DNA of 64,000 nt. Origin: Deltaproteobacteria bacterium HGW-Deltaproteobacteria-19. GTDB taxonomy: Bacteria > Desulfobacterota > Syntrophia > Syntrophales > PHBD01. The stretch is taken from assembly GCA_002841865.1 (NCBI GenBank), contig PHBD01000008.1, positions 124,001 through 188,000 of the forward strand. Reading direction: 5' to 3'. The notes under the pieces are model-generated. The model was given only the letters and a program-made list of their open reading frames with translations. It had not been told where the DNA came from and made no database searches. Within the stretch, counting starts at the first letter, position 1; each line of letters starts with the position of its first letter. A program made the position numbers and the translations under genes. Shown piece after piece: positions 55,295 to 63,553 of this stretch.

Positions 55295-56470
55295 CTACAC
55301 TTCAAAGAGAATCCGGGGCGTCGGGGTCAGGATTTCATTCCGTTTCGCCCGGATGTGAATCATGTCCTCCAGTTTGACGACACCCAGCGCCTCGTCAAGC
55401 ATGTGAAGGTCCAGAGCGACGACCTGGCCTTCCTCGAGGGGAGAGGAATCGTAGCCGGACAGGATGGGTGGCTCGTTCAATTCAAGGCCGATGCCGTGCC
55501 CGATAATCCGGGAAATCTTCCCGCCTCCGAAGTGCTGAAACGTCTCCCGGCGTCCCAATTCACCGGCCTTTTCGACAGCGAGACGGTATATCTCGGTGCA
55601 GGCGATCCCCGGACGGATGGCGGCGATCAGGTGGTCGGCGATAGAGCGGAGGTCGTCGTACAGGGAGTGGATCTCTTCTCCGGCCTTCCCCAGGCAATAG
55701 GTGCGCGTCTGATCCGCGTGGTAACCGTCGACCAGGGTGGGGATATCCACGATCACAATATCGCCCGCCTCGATTTTCCTCCTCGAAGGCCCCGCCGGCA
55801 CGGCAGGACTCAAGCCGACCCCCGTGATGGTATAGACGACGCCGCTGATCCGGAAAAGGTTGGGACCCGAGCTGATGGGGCCCCGGCTCATGAAGAAATC
55901 GGGCTGGCGGATGAAAAAAATCCCCTCGTGGCCCGCCAGGCGGTGGGCGTTTTCAACTGCGGCGGCCAGCTCCAGCTCCGTGATCCCCTCCTTCAGGGTG
56001 GACAGCACCGCCTCGTGGCCCGCATGGATGGCCCCGCAGGCCTTCCGGAGCTTCTCGATCTCGGCCGGCTCTTTCTTCTTTCTCTGATCCAGCGGCAGGG
56101 CGGAGACGTCGACCGGCTCGAAGCCGGGGAAGCATTTCCCGATCTGCCGGAACTGTTCCGCCGTCAGGATGTCCATCTCCACACCGAGGCGCCTGGCGCT
56201 TCCCTGCACTTGTGTGGACAGGGCCTCGCCGATCCGTTCGAGGCGCCGCTCCTCCCGGACTTTTTCCCGCGGGATGAAGACGTCGTTCAGGGCGAAGTCC
56301 AGTCCGCTCCGGATGTACAGCGTGTAGTTGCCGGGGATGATGACCAGCCAGGAGGGCTGCGCCGTACCCGTGTAGTAGAGGACGTTTCTGGAATAGCCGA
56401 TCAGTGCCGCGTCGCAATCCCGCGCGGCCATTCTTGCCTGCAGGTCCTTGATTCTCTGCGTCCGTTCCAT
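55295..56470 (-). CDS. M24 metallopeptidase family protein (Xaa-Pro peptidase-like)
   Basis: 391 residues. An N-terminal creatinase-like domain (about 1-150) precedes the pita-bread domain. Metal ligands are readable: IVDIPTLVDGYHADQTRTY gives the two Asp (11 residues apart), RIIGHGIGLELNEPP the His, and VVKLEDMIHI the final Glu. The fourth ligand, usually Glu in 'TxEPG', aligns with Asp in VVALDLHML. That may mean altered metal binding or a non-peptidase role, as in ectoine and creatine hydrolases. AGGAGG precedes the ATG by eleven nt. It lies upstream of the crotonase-fold gene in the same direction. Confidence 0.85.
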   Translation of the reverse strand: MERTQRIKDLQARMAARDCDAALIGYSRNVLYYTGTAQPSWLVIIPGNYTLYIRSGLDFALNDVFIPREKVREERRLERIGEALSTQVQGSARRLGVEMDILTAEQFRQIGKCFPGFEPVDVSALPLDQRKKKEPAEIEKLRKACGAIHAGHEAVLSTLKEGITELELAAAVENAHRLAGHEGIFFIRQPDFFMSRGPISSGPNLFRISGVVYTITGVGLSPAVPAGPSRRKIEAGDIVIVDIPTLVDGYHADQTRTYCLGKAGEEIHSLYDDLRSIADHLIAAIRPGIACTEIYRLAVEKAGELGRRETFQHFGGGKISRIIGHGIGLELNEPPILSGYDSSPLEEGQVVALDLHMLDEALGVVKLEDMIHIRAKRNEILTPTPRILFEV

Positions 56471-56669
56471 GTCCGGGTCCGCCTCCTGCGGTGATTTATG
56501 GGTTGGATGACGTATAGCAGATGGTCGATCAGCCACCGGTCCCGCTTATTTTATTTAGCCGTGTTAGCTCGCGGGAGAGGTAGAGGAATCGTGATGTCGG
56601 CGTGATGTCCGAGGGTGCATTCCTCGGAGATGGGTGTCGCTTCCGTGGGGGATGGGTTGGGGTCGCCTG

Positions 56670-58019
56670 TCAGCGGCTCTCGTGCCGCGCCGCGATGCGC
56701 GTGAATACAGCGAGGATCTTTTCCGAGCGAGGTTCCGGAACCCTGGAAAGACCGCGCTCATAGCGCGAGAGGGTCTGGCGGGTGATTCCAATCTCTTTTG
56801 CCAGGTCCGCCTGGCGAAGATGAAGGCGGGCGCGCAGTTCCTTCACCAGCGATGGCTGCGTGACCAGCATGCCTGCCTCACCGGGGATGCCCGAGGTCCT
56901 GATCGGTTTCTCAAGTTTCCTGACCGGCGGAGAGAACCTCCTGTGCTGCTTCGAATGGATCCTCTGCGCCGGCTTCCATAGTTTCTCCGAGAGCTTCACG
57001 GTTATGGGCGTCTCCAGCCACTCCGCCATGTAGCCTCTCGTCCGGCTGACGGGTTCCCGCAGATCGTCCGCCTCGACGATCCCGATCTGCATGAGCCTCT
57101 CATGGGCTTTGAAAAAGGCGTCCACCGTATGACCCGGATTGCGCCAGTTCACGTCTTCTCCGCAGAAATCGAGGACGCTCCGGGGGGTGGCCCGGGGCAG
57201 TCCACCTTTCTTCCCAGCGACCGTTCCGATCAGGGTCCAGTACGTACCCAGCTTCTTTGCAAAGGCCTCCTGGTAAGGGTTCAGGTGGAGAAGGGCCTTG
57301 CTGTAATAGCCGATCCAGAACAGTCCCTCCACGTTCAGGAAGTGGGACAGGGCCTGGCCACAGCGGAACCGGAACACGGTCCCGCCGCGGTTCCGGTTCC
57401 GATACTCCACGTCCAGAAGGTCCAGCAGGCGGTCCGGCCTCTCCCTGCCGAAGGTGACCGTGCCGCCGGTCTGATAGTCCTTCCAGGTCATGAACAGGCG
57501 AAGGTCCGCAAGACGCAGAACCTCCGTCTTCAGGTCCTCGAGGAGATTCTTCGCCTTGCCGCGGCGAAGGCGGATATTCCTCATGCCGGCGATCTCCTCC
57601 GGCGAAATGCGTGCAATCCCCGTTCGGGGATCGTCCAGGCGGGCGATGGAGGACATCAGGATCATCAGGACGTCCGCGGACTCCACGGACAGGCTGCGGA
57701 CGGTGTTTCTCAGCCGTCCCGAGTAGATGAAATCGAGGCGGGGCGTGTAGTACAGGGCGATGGTCGGATGGAAGCGGTCGGAATAATCGGGCGGCGGCTC
57801 ATAATAGAAAACGATGTTTCCCGCCCTGGTTTCATACGGATAATACGGATGGCCATGGGCGTCGGACAGCCACTTGGATTTGATGCCGCCGGCATAGATT
57901 GCCCGCAGTGCGGAATGAATGATGGGACTTACCGGGAAGGGGATTTTCTCAAGGGTGGGCGACAGCCTCGGGGCCGTGCCCTGGACGGATTTATTTTGGA
58001 GAATTGCCTGCCGTTCCAT
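56670..58019 (-). CDS. XRE-type helix-turn-helix protein with a long unassigned N-terminus
   Basis: 449 residues. The last ~60 residues are a clear Cro/C1-type HTH: LHLRQADLAKEIGITRQTLS followed by RYERGLSRVPEPRSEKILAV. Residues 1-380 are unassigned; they contain YYTPRLDFIYSGRLRNTVRS and FLNVEGLFWIGYYSKALLHL, with hints of winged-helix segments such as those of plasmid replication initiators, but I cannot confirm this. A basic linker (HSKQHRRFSPPVRKLEKPIR) connects the parts. No plasmid partition genes are near. It could be a regulator or a relic initiator of an integrated element. The ribosome site is weak. Confidence 0.7.
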   Translation of the reverse strand: MERQAILQNKSVQGTAPRLSPTLEKIPFPVSPIIHSALRAIYAGGIKSKWLSDAHGHPYYPYETRAGNIVFYYEPPPDYSDRFHPTIALYYTPRLDFIYSGRLRNTVRSLSVESADVLMILMSSIARLDDPRTGIARISPEEIAGMRNIRLRRGKAKNLLEDLKTEVLRLADLRLFMTWKDYQTGGTVTFGRERPDRLLDLLDVEYRNRNRGGTVFRFRCGQALSHFLNVEGLFWIGYYSKALLHLNPYQEAFAKKLGTYWTLIGTVAGKKGGLPRATPRSVLDFCGEDVNWRNPGHTVDAFFKAHERLMQIGIVEADDLREPVSRTRGYMAEWLETPITVKLSEKLWKPAQRIHSKQHRRFSPPVRKLEKPIRTSGIPGEAGMLVTQPSLVKELRARLHLRQADLAKEIGITRQTLSRYERGLSRVPEPRSEKILAVFTRIAARHESR

Positions 58020-58232
58020 CGGGCCTGGTCCCTGTTGATGGGTTTGGGAAAGACCGTCGGATGCCGTCGGGAGGATCGATTCTTTTCGTTTCGATAGTAA
58101 TAGAGTTGATTGGATTCGCTCGTCAAGGCGGAAGAATGCATCGGTGGAAACGTGGCAGTGAGAAAAAACCGGGGAGCCCAGGCGGGAAATATGGTACGGA
58201 TGTCATCACGAGATCAGCGAGGAGGTCTTGAG

Positions 58233-58991
58233 ATGACGACAACTGAAGCCGGGAAGGAAGAAAAGAATATCTGGAAGGTGGTCCGGGTGGTCCCGGAAAA
58301 TCACGACGTGAACTCGGTCTTCCTGGAGGGGGCGGATGAAAAGTTCTCCGTCCGACGGGCCGGCCAGTTCGCCTCCATCCGGATCCCGGGGCCTGATGGC
58401 TGGAGCGAGCCCCATCCGTTCACCATCTCCGCTGCCCCCGAGGATTCGCTGCTGCGCCTGACCATCAAGAAGGAGGGGGCGTTCACCTCCGCCATTCCCG
58501 ACCTGAAGCCGGGGACGTCCGTGAAAGTCATGGGGCCGCTCGGCGTTTTCTGCAAGGGCATCGACGAGAAGCCCGAGATCGTCATGATTGCCGGGGGGGT
58601 GGGCGTCACGCCGTTCCTAAGCGTCCTTCGCCATTTCCGGAACGGCAAGGCGAGGAACCGGGTCCTGCTTTTCTGGGGCAACAAAACGCTGTCCGACGCC
58701 TTCTGCCGGGATGAAATCCGCGAGATGACCCGCGATCTCGATCTCACGGTGATCCACTGCCTGAGCAGGGAGGATGACGTTGGAGGCTACTTCGACGGGC
58801 AGGCCCCGCAGCTTCTCTACGAAAAGGGTCGGTTGAGCGCCGACACCCTGAAACGGCACGGGGCGACGCGGGAAGCCGCCTTTTACCTCTGCGGTCCGCC
58901 TCCCATGATGGAGTCCGCCCTGAAGGAACTGGAAGCCTTGGGCGTGGATCCGGCGACGGTGGAGGAGGAACGGTTCATCTGGAAAAAATAG
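58233..58991 (+). CDS. Ferredoxin-NADP reductase-family oxidoreductase
   Basis: 252 residues. FAD binding is shown by RRAGQFASIRIPGPDGWSEP then HPFTISAAPED, and NAD(P)H binding by MIAGGVGVTPFLSVL and the terminal CGPPPMMESALKELEALGVD. The protein is a stand-alone reductase module with no ferredoxin domain. It probably passes electrons between NAD(P)H and an iron-sulfur protein or monooxygenase partner not encoded here. GGAGGT seven nt before the ATG sets the start; the longer frame to 58110 is unlikely. The lipoprotein gene follows after 7 bp. Confidence 0.85.
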   Translation: MTTTEAGKEEKNIWKVVRVVPENHDVNSVFLEGADEKFSVRRAGQFASIRIPGPDGWSEPHPFTISAAPEDSLLRLTIKKEGAFTSAIPDLKPGTSVKVMGPLGVFCKGIDEKPEIVMIAGGVGVTPFLSVLRHFRNGKARNRVLLFWGNKTLSDAFCRDEIREMTRDLDLTVIHCLSREDDVGGYFDGQAPQLLYEKGRLSADTLKRHGATREAAFYLCGPPPMMESALKELEALGVDPATVEEERFIWKK

Positions 58992-58998
58992 ACTGCCG

Positions 58999-59694
58999 AT
59001 GGCCGGATCTCACCCTCCCATGCGTCCCTTTACGCCAGGCGCCCGCCGGATCTGCCGGGCATCCGGGTGGCTGATCCTCCTGGCGGTGTTTCTCTTCGCC
59101 GGCTGCGGGGAGAAGGTGTCGTCCGTCACGACCACCCTGCCGGCCATCGACGTCAAGGCCGACCCCATCCAGGACTCCCCCCCGCCACTGGACAAAATCC
59201 GCATCAAGCTGAAGGCCGGCTTCGTGGACCTGGTTCCCGTGGCCCAATATCGAATCGCCGCCGTCGTCGCCTCGAAAAGAAAGTACACGTCCGGATGGGG
59301 CGCCGAGGTGATGCCTTTCGACCTGGCACTCGTCTGGGGCCGCCTCACGGACCCGGACATCGCAAAACGCCTGCAGATCAAGCACGACAACACCCGCCTC
59401 GCCTGGTTCCGGATCAAGGGGGACGACCCGCCCGTGAGCTTCGAATACGTCATGTCCCACGGGTCCAACAACCATCTCATCCCGGCGACAGGGAACCTCT
59501 TCCGGGCCATCGACCGCGATGTGAGCGTCAAGGATCGCATTGTTCTCGAGGGGTACCTGGTGAACGGCGAGGGACTCATCGAGGGACAGACCGTCCGGCT
59601 CAAGACGAGCCTTACCCGTGAGGATACGGACCGGGGGGCCTGCGAGATCTTCTACGTCACGTCCCTGCGGATCGGGGATCGGATGTACCGCTGA
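58999..59694 (+). CDS. Hypothetical lipoprotein
   Basis: 231 residues. A signal peptide (GWLILLAVFLFAGC) ends in a lipobox, so the protein is anchored to a membrane. The mature region starts with a Ser/Thr/Pro-rich linker and has blocks YRIAAVVASKRKYTSGWGAE and SHGSNNHLIPATGNLFRAID, then KTSLTREDTDRGACEIFYVT. I do not recognise a named family, although the SHGSNNH/NGEG pattern seems conserved among deltaproteobacterial lipoproteins. It is probably co-transcribed with the reductase. Its last 38 bases overlap the 3' end of pxpC on the other strand. Confidence 0.7.
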   Translation: MAGSHPPMRPFTPGARRICRASGWLILLAVFLFAGCGEKVSSVTTTLPAIDVKADPIQDSPPPLDKIRIKLKAGFVDLVPVAQYRIAAVVASKRKYTSGWGAEVMPFDLALVWGRLTDPDIAKRLQIKHDNTRLAWFRIKGDDPPVSFEYVMSHGSNNHLIPATGNLFRAIDRDVSVKDRIVLEGYLVNGEGLIEGQTVRLKTSLTREDTDRGACEIFYVTSLRIGDRMYR

Positions 59695-60628
59695 AAAACG
59701 CCTCGATTTCCCGAAGTCGGGCTGCCTCGTTCCGGTAGAGGGTATGGGCCTCTTCCAAGGTCACCTTCTTGAACCAGATCCGGTTGCCCGGCATTGCCTG
59801 GGCGACCTTCGAGAGGTCCGTCGAGATCACCGTTGCGATTTTCGTGTAACCCCCCGTCGTCTGCTCCACGAGGAGGATGATCGGCTGTCCGTCGGCGGGT
59901 AACTGGACGTTGCCCGGGATGACCGGCTCCGAGATGATGCTCTGGGGGAATCCCGCGTCATGATGGATGGGAGTTCCCTGGAGGCGGTATCCCATGCGGT
60001 CCGCTTCGGATGTCACGGTGTAGTCGGCGTCGAAAAAGACCTCCAGCCCGGAGCGAAAGGCCTCTTCCTGGGGTCCGGGCAGGGCCTTCAGGACGATGTC
60101 GGTCCGGTATGTCGGGATCCAGCGATACGGGAGCCGCCGCTGCGCTGCCAGGAGATCGGCCGCTCCACGCTGGAGGATGTCGTCCTTTCTCAGCGCCCTT
60201 CCCTCGACACCGCCGATCCTCGCCTTGAGGCAGGTGGCGCGGCTTCCCATGACAACGGGAACGTCAAATCCTCCCGAGACGGCAAGGTAGGTCCGGCAGC
60301 CGCTTGTGGCGAAATGGAACCGGAGGACATCCCCCCGATTCACCCGGAAGGAGCGCCATGGCGACATCGACTTGTCATTGAGCGTCGCGGCCATGTCGGC
60401 CCCGGCCAGGGCCACGTCGGCTTCGCAGAGGACCTCCAGAACGGGACCCTGCAGCGTTATCTCCAGGACGGCCGCCTCGACGGGATTCCCGGCCAGGAGA
60501 TTGGCGATGCGGTAGGAGAAACCGTCCAATGCACCCGATGGAGGGACGCCGCGGTCGATGAAGCTGTAGCGTCCAGCGTCCTGGACCGTGGTCAGGGAAC
60601 CCGGTGAGAGCACGCGGAAGGCATCCAT
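59657..60628 (-). CDS. pxpC: 5-oxoprolinase subunit PxpC (biotin-dependent carboxyltransferase family)
   Basis: 323 residues. It starts MDAFRVLSPGSLTTVQDAGR, the standard PxpC/KipA opening, and has RGVPPSGALDGFSYRIANLL and RTYLAVSGGFDVPVVMGSRA. PxpABC hydrolyses 5-oxoproline (pyroglutamate) to glutamate with ATP. The pxpB stop overlaps the pxpC start by one base within ATGA. The C-terminus of pxpC overlaps the converging lipoprotein gene by 38 bases. Confidence 0.93.
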   Translation of the reverse strand: MDAFRVLSPGSLTTVQDAGRYSFIDRGVPPSGALDGFSYRIANLLAGNPVEAAVLEITLQGPVLEVLCEADVALAGADMAATLNDKSMSPWRSFRVNRGDVLRFHFATSGCRTYLAVSGGFDVPVVMGSRATCLKARIGGVEGRALRKDDILQRGAADLLAAQRRLPYRWIPTYRTDIVLKALPGPQEEAFRSGLEVFFDADYTVTSEADRMGYRLQGTPIHHDAGFPQSIISEPVIPGNVQLPADGQPIILLVEQTTGGYTKIATVISTDLSKVAQAMPGNRIWFKKVTLEEAHTLYRNEAARLREIEAFFSGTSDPRSAGT

Positions 60629-61338
60629 CAGCTTTTTTCCTCCTGGTGGATCCGGTCGAATTCCGCTTCGGGAATCGGGACGAAGCGGATGCGTTCTCCC
60701 GCCTCGTAGAGAAAGGGCATTTCCCGCTCCGGGGCGAAAAGCCGGAGCGGTGTCCGGCCGATGATCTGCCATCCCCCGGGGCTGTCCACCGGGTAGATGC
60801 CCGTCTGGGCCTCGGCGATGCCTACGGAACCGCCGGGGAGGAGCGTCCGGGGCGTTTCCCGGCGCGGCGTGGCAATCCGTCCGTCGAGCCCGCCCAGGTA
60901 GCAGAAGCCGGGAGTGAAGCCGATCATATAAATCGGGTAGTCCGTTCCGGAGTGGATGGCGATGACCTCCTCCGGGGTCAGCCCATTGTGCTCCGCAACG
61001 ACATGGATATCGGGTCCGTGCTCGCCTCCGTAGCAGACCGGGATCTCAACGACTCGGGGCGGCGGGATCTCCACCTCCCGAAGATGCCCCTCCAGTTCGT
61101 CCAGGACCTTCGACAGACGATCCGGAGAAGTCCGCAGGGGGTCGTAGAGGAGGGACAGGGAACGGTAGGCGGGGACGACGGCCAGGACGCCCTCGGGGAG
61201 ATTCCGCTTGAGCAGGGTCGTGACGGCCCGGACCTTTTCGTTGATCGCGGGATCGATCGCGTCGCCGTATTCCACCAGGAGGGCCATGTCGCCGCTGTGC
61301 CGCAGTCGGGGTTTGTCGAACGGCAGGGTGGTAGCCAT
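60628..61338 (-). CDS. pxpB: 5-oxoprolinase subunit PxpB
   Basis: 236 residues from an ATG with GGAAGGTG nine nt upstream. It has VVEIPVCYGGEHGPDIHVVA, IYMIGFTPGFCYLGGLDGRI and GIYPVDSPGGWQIIGRTPLR, which are the PxpB/KipI hallmarks. The open frame continues upstream into pxpA, but that part is only pxpA read in another frame. It works with PxpA and PxpC in ATP-dependent 5-oxoproline hydrolysis. Nine bp separate it from pxpA. Confidence 0.93.
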   Translation of the reverse strand: MATTLPFDKPRLRHSGDMALLVEYGDAIDPAINEKVRAVTTLLKRNLPEGVLAVVPAYRSLSLLYDPLRTSPDRLSKVLDELEGHLREVEIPPPRVVEIPVCYGGEHGPDIHVVAEHNGLTPEEVIAIHSGTDYPIYMIGFTPGFCYLGGLDGRIATPRRETPRTLLPGGSVGIAEAQTGIYPVDSPGGWQIIGRTPLRLFAPEREMPFLYEAGERIRFVPIPEAEFDRIHQEEKS

Positions 61339-61346
61339 AGACGAAT

Positions 61347-62138
61347 TCACCTTCCTTGCGGACGGATGAAGGTTCCCAGGGAAACGACCCGGATCCGGTC
61401 TTTCTCGAGGACGGAACGGATCCGTTTCACGAGGGCTACGGCTGCGGGGTTGTCGCCGTGGACGCAGAGCGTGTGGATCTCCATCGTAAGGATTGTCCCG
61501 TCCGTGGCGATCACTTTTCCTTCTTTTGCCATCAGGAGCGCCCGCGCCGCCGCTTCCTCCGGATCCTCGATGACGGCGCCGGGCGACTTCCGGGGGGCCA
61601 GTTTTCCTTCGGGCGTATAGGCCCGGTCCGGGAAGGCCTCGAAGGCGACCCGGATGCCAGCCTCTCCGGCGATTCGTTTTACCAGCGGCGCTTGGGCCCC
61701 GCCAAGGGCCAGGTAGATGAGGCTGCGGTCCACCCGGGCGACGGCCCCGATCAGGGCGCGAAGCATGGACTCGTTCCCGACGCTGTCGTTGTAAAGGCTC
61801 CCGTGGGGCTTCACGTGCTGGAGCGCCATGCCGTGAGCGTCGCAGAAGGCCCGGAGTGCCCCGACCTGGTAGATCACGTAGTCGCGAATCTCCTCGGGCG
61901 TGCAATCCATCTTCCGGCGGCCGAAGCCGGCGAGGTCCGGATATCCCGGGTGGGCGCCCACGGCTACGCCGTTTTTCTCCGCCAGCCGGACGGTCTCATA
62001 CATGACCCGGGCGTCGCCGGCGTGGAACCCGCAGGCGACGTTTGCCGAGGTGATATGCCGGATCGCCTCGGCATCCATGCCGAGGGTGTAGGCGCCGAAG
62101 CTCTCTCCCATGTCGCAGTTGAGGTCGATGCTCTTCAT
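61347..62138 (-). CDS. pxpA: 5-oxoprolinase subunit PxpA (LamB/YcsF family)
   Basis: 263 residues starting MKSIDLNCDMGESFGAYTLG; the conserved DLNCDMGE, SANVACGFHAGD and HVKPHGSLYND motifs carry the metal- and substrate-binding residues of the YcsF family. AAGGAGA precedes the ATG. It is the first of the three pxp genes and follows the TRAP large subunit gene after 16 bp, so transporter and enzyme are co-expressed. No kipR-type regulator is in view. Confidence 0.95.
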   Translation of the reverse strand: MKSIDLNCDMGESFGAYTLGMDAEAIRHITSANVACGFHAGDARVMYETVRLAEKNGVAVGAHPGYPDLAGFGRRKMDCTPEEIRDYVIYQVGALRAFCDAHGMALQHVKPHGSLYNDSVGNESMLRALIGAVARVDRSLIYLALGGAQAPLVKRIAGEAGIRVAFEAFPDRAYTPEGKLAPRKSPGAVIEDPEEAAARALLMAKEGKVIATDGTILTMEIHTLCVHGDNPAAVALVKRIRSVLEKDRIRVVSLGTFIRPQGR

Positions 62139-62154
62139 CGGGGCGTCTCCTTGC

Positions 62155-63459
62155 TCATTTCATCCGGTTGGGCAGGTAAAGGGCGATGTCGGGGAATACC
62201 GTGAGCAGCACCGTCGCCACGACCATGAGCAGGAAGAAGGGGAAGGCCGCCCTGGCGATGCGGAAGAGGCTGTCGTTGTTGAGCCCGCTGATGACGAAGA
62301 GGTTGAAGCCCACGGGCGGTGTCACCTGCGCCAGTTCAATCATGACAACCAGGTAGATGCCGAACCATACGAGGTCGAACCCGGCCGCCTCCACCAGGGG
62401 AAGAACCAGCGGCGCCGTCATGACGATCATGGAGAACCCGTCGATGAGGCAGCCCAGGAACAGGTAGAGGACGGTCAGGATGACGATGAGCATGTAAGGA
62501 GAGAGCTGCATCGAGACGACGTACTCCGTCAGGGCCCGCGTAATCCCCAGGAAACCGAAGACATTCGAGAGATAGGAAGCGCCCATAACGATGAGCATGA
62601 TCATGCAGCTCGTCTTTATCGAGTTGATCATGCTTGTCTTGAAAACCTGCCAGGAAAGGCTCCGGGTGACAGCGGCGAAAAACAGCGCCCCCACGACTCC
62701 CACGCCTCCGGCCTCGGTCGGGGTGGCCCAGCCCAGGTAAATGCTTCCCAGCACGAGGAACACGAGAAGCACGACGGGGGCGATGGCCGGGATGGCCTGG
62801 AGACGGTCTTTCCATGTGTAGTGGTCTTCCGCCCGCGGCGCCAGTGCGGGGTTGATCAGGCAACGGATGAAGATGTATCCGCAGAACAGAAGGACGATCA
62901 TCAGGCCGGGGATGAAGCCTGCGATGAAGAGCTTCCCGATGCTGACATCGCCGATGATGCCGTAGACGAGCATGACCATACTCGGGGGGATCAGGAACCC
63001 CAGTGTTCCCGCCCCGGCGAGCGAGCCGATGGAGAGGTCGTGGTCGTAGTTGCGCTTTTCCAGCTCCGGGACGGTGATCTTCCCGACGGTGGCCGTCGTC
63101 GCCGCCGAGGAGCCGCTGACAGCGGCGAAGAAGGTGCAGGCGAGGACGTTCACGTGGATGAGCCGCCCCGGGATGGCGTCCATCCAGGGAGCCAGGCCCC
63201 GGAAAAGGTCCGCCGAGATCCGGCTCCGGAAGAGGATCTCCCCCATCCAGATGAAAAAGGGCAGGGCCATCATGGCCGAGCCGCTGGTGTTGTTCCAGGC
63301 CACGTTGGCGATGATGGACCCGAAGGACACGTCACTGAAAAAGAAAAAGCCGCCGATTCCGACGATGAACAGGGAGATGCCGATCCAGACGGAGCCTCCC
63401 AGGAACAGGATAAGGAGCCCGATGATCGTTGCCGAAACGGGTCCGAGGTCAGGTTGCAT
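62155..63459 (-). CDS. dctM: TRAP transporter large permease (DctM family)
   Basis: 434 residues, about twelve hydrophobic segments: IIGLLILFLGGSVWIGISLF at the N-terminus, VNVLACTFFAAVSGSSAATT and then IGSLAGAGTLGFLIPPSMVM, the conserved DctM 'GSSAAT' and 'GTLGxLIPPS' loops. With DctQ and a periplasmic DctP it drives sodium-coupled uptake of carboxylates or amino-acid derivatives. Linked to pxpABC, the substrate may be 5-oxoproline or a related compound. DctP is not in the window and may lie beyond the right edge. Confidence 0.93.
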   Translation of the reverse strand: MQPDLGPVSATIIGLLILFLGGSVWIGISLFIVGIGGFFFFSDVSFGSIIANVAWNNTSGSAMMALPFFIWMGEILFRSRISADLFRGLAPWMDAIPGRLIHVNVLACTFFAAVSGSSAATTATVGKITVPELEKRNYDHDLSIGSLAGAGTLGFLIPPSMVMLVYGIIGDVSIGKLFIAGFIPGLMIVLLFCGYIFIRCLINPALAPRAEDHYTWKDRLQAIPAIAPVVLLVFLVLGSIYLGWATPTEAGGVGVVGALFFAAVTRSLSWQVFKTSMINSIKTSCMIMLIVMGASYLSNVFGFLGITRALTEYVVSMQLSPYMLIVILTVLYLFLGCLIDGFSMIVMTAPLVLPLVEAAGFDLVWFGIYLVVMIELAQVTPPVGFNLFVISGLNNDSLFRIARAAFPFFLLMVVATVLLTVFPDIALYLPNRMK

Positions 63460-63553
63460 TTGTTTCTACTCCGTGGCGGAGAGCCGCCCTTCCATGTGGA
63501 AAGACCCGTTGCCGTTCTCCATGGGGTGAAGGGAAACGGGGATGGGGTTCGAG

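Noticed and set aside
61339..61905. Longer pxpB start within pxpA
   Set aside because: The extension is only pxpA read in another frame; the ATG at 61338 has a good ribosome site and begins at the usual PxpB N-terminus.
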